This document shows positions 61,003-64,000 of a DNA stretch of 64,000 nucleotides, piece after piece. This DNA comes from Natrinema sp031626495 (GTDB lineage Archaea; Halobacteriota; Halobacteria; Halobacteriales; Natrialbaceae). The stretch is from positions 248,001 through 312,000 of the forward strand of contig NZ_JAMQOJ010000008.1 of assembly GCF_031626495.1 (NCBI RefSeq). Reading direction: 5' to 3'. The notes beneath the pieces were generated by a model. That model saw only the letters and a program-made list of their open reading frames with translations. It was not told where the DNA came from and ran no database searches. Each line of letters begins with the position of its first letter. Within the stretch, counting starts at the first letter, position 1. The position numbers and the translations under genes were made by a program.

Positions 61003-61479
61003 TCAGGGGACGAACGAGCTGCCGCACTCGGTACACGTCAGTCGGAAGTTCCCCTCGTCGGTGAGCTCGAGGCCGTGCCCGATCTCGTCCTCGCAGGTCT
61101 GACAGTAAATCATCGACTCGATCTCGTCCCAGTCGTGTTTGGACTTGGGCGCGCCGAAGGCGAAGCCGACGACCATCTCGTCGGTGTCGTTGTAGCCGTG
61201 CTGGAAGTCCCCCGGCGCGAATCGGATCACTTCCCCTTCGTCGACGAGCAACTCGTCGTCCTTCGTCTCGAAGGTCGCGGTCCCCTCCTGGACGTAGAAG
61301 ACCTCCTCCTGGTCGTGGTGGGTGTGCAGCCCGCCGGAGAACGACTCGCCGGGCTCGAGTTCGAAGTAGTTCATCGCGAAGTCCGAAAAGCCGAGCGCGT
61401 CCGAGACCGGCCGCCTGACGGAGTGGACGTCCATCGGGTTGACTTCGATATCAACGTCGTCGATTGCGACTTTCTCCAT
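61003..61479 (-). CDS. Cupin with C-terminal zinc ribbon
   Basis: A 158-residue protein. The cupin has GGLHTHHDQEEVFYVQEG (metal His/His/Glu) and FAPGDFQHGYND (His); the C-terminus has MIYCQTCEDEIG and LTCTECGSSF, a CxxC...CxxC ribbon. The start MEKVAIDDVD is preferred to 18 codons upstream. A cupin fused to a zinc ribbon is common in haloarchaea; substrate unknown. Confidence 0.88.
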   Translation of the reverse strand: MEKVAIDDVDIEVNPMDVHSVRRPVSDALGFSDFAMNYFELEPGESFSGGLHTHHDQEEVFYVQEGTATFETKDDELLVDEGEVIRFAPGDFQHGYNDTDEMVVGFAFGAPKSKHDWDEIESMIYCQTCEDEIGHGLELTDEGNFRLTCTECGSSFVP

Positions 61480-61586
61480 AAATTGGCCTTCGTCTCCCGC
61501 CCCAAAAGTCTCGTGATTGAGGATAACTACCACGTTGTGGGGTGCGAAGAGTAACGCCTACGGTCGTGCGACCCCGAGTCCCGGAC

Positions 61587-62063
61587 GTGAACCGCCGCAC
61601 GGTACTCCGATCCGCCGGGGTCGCAGCCACCGTCAGTCTCTCGGGCTGCGTCGAGGCGCTGCAGGAGCACTATCAGGGGAGTTTTCGAGGGCTGGTTCCG
61701 GTCGAACTCTACAACGAAGCGGATCAGCATTACGACCTCCGACTCGAGGCCTACGCCGCGGACGGAGACCGGCAGACGTACGAAGAGAGTTACACCGTCA
61801 CGTCGGGCCAGCGGGCCACGGCACCGCATCTCGACGCGGCCGAACAGCACTTCCGTGCGACGAAGTTCGGAGAGGGAAGCGAACCGCTCGCAGTCAAAGA
61901 CGGAACGATTACGCCGAATACGAGCCTCGTCCTCGTCCGGGTCACGAACGACGATCTAATCCTGGAGATCAAGCGAGGGGACGACAACGAGACGGGACCA
62001 ACCGCCGGACAGGAGTCGAGCGGTGCCGAGACGGGCGGAAGTGACGCGAACGACATCGCCTGA
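61587..62063 (+). CDS. Putative lipoprotein, haloarchaeal
   Basis: A 158-residue protein starting at GTG (VNRRTVLRSAGVAATVSLSG) with a Tat-like RR and a lipobox ending in Cys about residue 21. The mature part is small and beta-rich (GLVPVELYNEADQHYDLRLE, NTSLVLVRVTNDDLILEIKR) with an acidic tail. No enzyme motif. It lies between the cupin and the YcaO gene, converging with the latter. Confidence 0.75.
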   Translation: MNRRTVLRSAGVAATVSLSGCVEALQEHYQGSFRGLVPVELYNEADQHYDLRLEAYAADGDRQTYEESYTVTSGQRATAPHLDAAEQHFRATKFGEGSEPLAVKDGTITPNTSLVLVRVTNDDLILEIKRGDDNETGPTAGQESSGAETGGSDANDIA

Positions 62064-62083
62064 GCGCTCTTTTTCGCGACCGA

Positions 62084-63844
62084 TCAGGGATAGGGGTGGA
62101 ACGGACGCTCGAGTCGCGCCTCGAACCCGAGGTCGTCCGGCACCGTCCGCGCCCGCTCGCCGAAGAACGGCTCGCCGGTGAACAGCGGTTGCGCGCCGGG
62201 GACGAGGACCCGAACCGCCTCGAAGCCGATCTGTTCGACGTCGCGCGTCGTCAATCGCGCCGCGTACGGCGTCAACCCCGCGTCGGCCGTTCGCTCACAG
62301 AGCGTCTCGAGCCGGTCGACACCCGTTGGAACGGGATCCGGCCCAACGCTCGCCGCGTGAACTGTCCGGTCAGTGTCGACGAACTCCCGGGCACGCTCGG
62401 GGAAAGACGCGTATTCGCCGATCGCACCGCCCGCGTCGTCGGCCTCGTCGGGGCCGAGGCTTCGGAGCTCGGTCCAGTTCTGCAGCGCCTCCTCGAGCGC
62501 CGACGTGGCCGCGGCCGCGGCGTCGAGGCCGGCGGCCGAGCCGACCGCGAAGGCGGGCCACGCGTCGTCGGTCGGCGAGATCTCCCCACCGCCCATCGCG
62601 TCCGGATCGCGGTGGACCGCCACGGCCACCACGGGTACGTCGACGTCCTGCGTGACGAGTAGCGGCGTCACGGATAACCTCTCACTGCGGGCGCGGCGCT
62701 CGAGTCGGTCGAACGCGTCAGTATCGACCGACAGGCCGAGCGGGTCGAACGTCGAGTACCACGCGAGCATCGTCGCGTCGCGCTCGATGGTCTCGGTCAG
62801 CCCCGATACGAGGGCGTCGACCGTCGACGACCCGAGTCCGAGCCCGGTCGTGATCGCCGGGACCAGTTCGTCGCCGGGCTGGGGGAACTGGACCGCTGCA
62901 GCCGGCAGATACACCGGATCGCCGGTCGCCAGATTTTCGCCCGGCACCCAGCAGTGCTCGTCGTTCGCATCGTACGCGGGTGCATCGTCCGGCCGAACGA
63001 GGGCCGTCGGAGCGACCGCGTTCTCGAGGTCGCTCTCACTCGCGCGGACGAAGTCGTCGTCGTGGTAGACCCCGGCGCAGTAGCGCTCGAGGCCCTCACC
63101 GACGGCCTTCATCAGCGCGGCGTTCCAGTCGTCGGCGACGCCGGCGGCCTGTCGCGGCGCGCTCGCGTCGCTGTAGGCGGTCGTGTCCGCCACCGTCGCC
63201 AGATAGTACGGCGCCGGGAAGGACTCCACCTCGGCGATGCTCGCGACGGGGCCGACACGGTCGTCGATAGCCCCCTCCGCGTGCTCGACCGCTGCCTCGA
63301 GGTCGAGCGTCTCGGCGTCCCGGTCGAGCGTCCGATCCCGACTCGCGTCGGCGCACGTACAGCCCGGCACCGGTAAGAGCGGCCGTCGGGCGTGTGGCAC
63401 TTCGCGGACCGAGCCGACGATCGACCGCTCGTCGCCCGAGAGAACGCGGACGCACTCCCGGCCGGCGACCGCGCCAGCGAGTCGGGCCGCGCTGCGGTCG
63501 GCCTGCGGAGCGTCGCCCTGTTCCTCGAGATTCGACGCGACGCGTGCGCGGAGACAGTCGAAACAGCCGGTGGCGGGCGCGAAGCCGGTCACGGCCGCGT
63601 CGACGGTCGGAATCGGGAAGCCGCCGACGCCGCCGATTTCGAGGGCGATCCACGGCGTCCCGCCCTCGAGTGTGGCCTCGTTCGCCCGATCGAACGTCGT
63701 CGACCCCACGACATCACCGACGACCGCAAAGCGTGCGTCGGCGAGCGACCCCGGGTCGGCGTCACGAACGTCGATATCGACATCGCCGAGCGCGGCGACG
63801 ACCGCCTCGCGGACCGGGTCGTCGGCCACGACGGATACCTGCAT
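62084..63844 (-). CDS. ThiF-like/YcaO fusion, azoline-type cyclodehydratase candidate
   Basis: A 586-residue protein from MQVSVVADDP. Residues 1-165 resemble the E1/Ocin-ThiF-like partner with a four-Cys zinc site (C94-x2-C97, C162-x-C164). Residues about 195-586 are YcaO: ATP-site Glu residues in KAVGEGLERYC, SGLTETIERDATML and ALEEALQNW, and the C-terminus ends PFHPYP, like the proline-rich tail of azoline-forming YcaOs. Such proteins convert Cys/Ser/Thr of a peptide to thiazoline/oxazoline. No precursor peptide is seen beside it; a different role is possible. Confidence 0.85.
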   Translation of the reverse strand: MQVSVVADDPVREAVVAALGDVDIDVRDADPGSLADARFAVVGDVVGSTTFDRANEATLEGGTPWIALEIGGVGGFPIPTVDAAVTGFAPATGCFDCLRARVASNLEEQGDAPQADRSAARLAGAVAGRECVRVLSGDERSIVGSVREVPHARRPLLPVPGCTCADASRDRTLDRDAETLDLEAAVEHAEGAIDDRVGPVASIAEVESFPAPYYLATVADTTAYSDASAPRQAAGVADDWNAALMKAVGEGLERYCAGVYHDDDFVRASESDLENAVAPTALVRPDDAPAYDANDEHCWVPGENLATGDPVYLPAAAVQFPQPGDELVPAITTGLGLGSSTVDALVSGLTETIERDATMLAWYSTFDPLGLSVDTDAFDRLERRARSERLSVTPLLVTQDVDVPVVAVAVHRDPDAMGGGEISPTDDAWPAFAVGSAAGLDAAAAATSALEEALQNWTELRSLGPDEADDAGGAIGEYASFPERAREFVDTDRTVHAASVGPDPVPTGVDRLETLCERTADAGLTPYAARLTTRDVEQIGFEAVRVLVPGAQPLFTGEPFFGERARTVPDDLGFEARLERPFHPYP

Positions 63845-63924
63845 ACCCCATTCCTCCGTGGCGGGGGGCAAAAACGCCCCGCTCGAGTCGCGATCGCTGG
63901 CGGCACAGCGAGGAGAGGTGGGCT

Positions 63925-64000
63925 GTCAGTCGTCGGTGCTCGGCTCGATGTCGTCGCCGACCGGCGGACCGGCCGGTCCCTCGGTGACGTCGACGTTCCG
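63925..64000 (-). CDS. 3' end of an unidentified gene
   Basis: The last 24 codons before a stop at 63925-63927 read RNVDVTEGPAGPPVGDDIEP then STDD. The acidic tail fits a haloarchaeal protein transcribed toward the YcaO gene, 80 bases away. The gene may share an operon with ycaO, but nothing in this tail identifies it. Confidence 0.5.

Overview
The window is a stretch of chromosome from a halophilic archaeon of class Halobacteria, plausibly near Natrinema/Haloterrigena in the Natrialbaceae. The proteins are very acidic and the host DNA is GC-rich. Many starts are leaderless, with a TATA element about 28 bases before the start codon. Archaeal marker genes are present (Nop5, fibrillarin, TFB, bacterio-opsin-activator HTH proteins, HalOD1 domains). 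The elongator tRNA-Met and tRNA-Trp genes carry introns at the haloarchaeal positions. The genus is an inference.

Host part, 1-46.4 kb. It opens with nop5/flpA (rRNA 2'-O-methylation), then small regulators, tiny zinc-ribbon genes and a decayed VapBC pair. A metabolic block follows: acyl-CoA ligase, gamma-glutamylcysteine synthetase, a metal-site-less M24 protein, heme A synthase, UDG-like protein, aldehyde dehydrogenase and a two-domain multicopper oxidase. A TFB gene is coupled to a winged-helix gene. After tRNA-Met come a lysyl oxidase homologue and a divergent HxlR/thioredoxin-reductase-like pair with three GTAAC palindromes between them. GH15 and a CoA-disulfide-reductase-like enzyme follow. 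From 25.6 to 34.7 kb lies a cell-surface cluster: two GT4 glycosyltransferases, two alkaline-phosphatase-superfamily proteins, an AglD-like flippase, DedA, metal-dependent membrane hydrolases and an arylsulfotransferase-like protein. From 34.8 to 46.4 kb are stress and sensory genes (UspA, HalOD1, a 1052-residue PAS/GAF/bat sensor), an orphan DNA methyltransferase, and several membrane proteins ending in a GDT1/TMEM165 homologue.

Accessory part, 46.4-57.0 kb. Eight bases after the GDT1 stop a truncated integrase begins an older, decayed mobile segment (coiled-coil protein, 92-aa protein, integrase stub, PD-(D/E)XK-like nuclease). An AT-richer stretch follows with two HalOD1 proteins, an AsnC/Lrp-like regulator, small zinc ribbons and a gene-free region with long stems. 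A second, well-delimited element occupies 51,760-57,043. It is bounded by an exact 20-bp duplication of the tRNA-Trp 3' end and carries a complete tyrosine recombinase beside its left end. It also has two 164-bp tandem repeats with a TATATA palindrome, about 1.3 kb of structured DNA with little or no coding, and four or five unrecognised small genes. No replication protein is visible. This compact element is the most likely undescribed system here.

Right part, 57.0-64 kb. The intact intron-containing tRNA-Trp is followed by a DUF5794-like membrane protein, guaB, cytidylate kinase, a cupin with a zinc ribbon, a lipoprotein, and a ThiF-YcaO fusion resembling azoline-forming cyclodehydratases.
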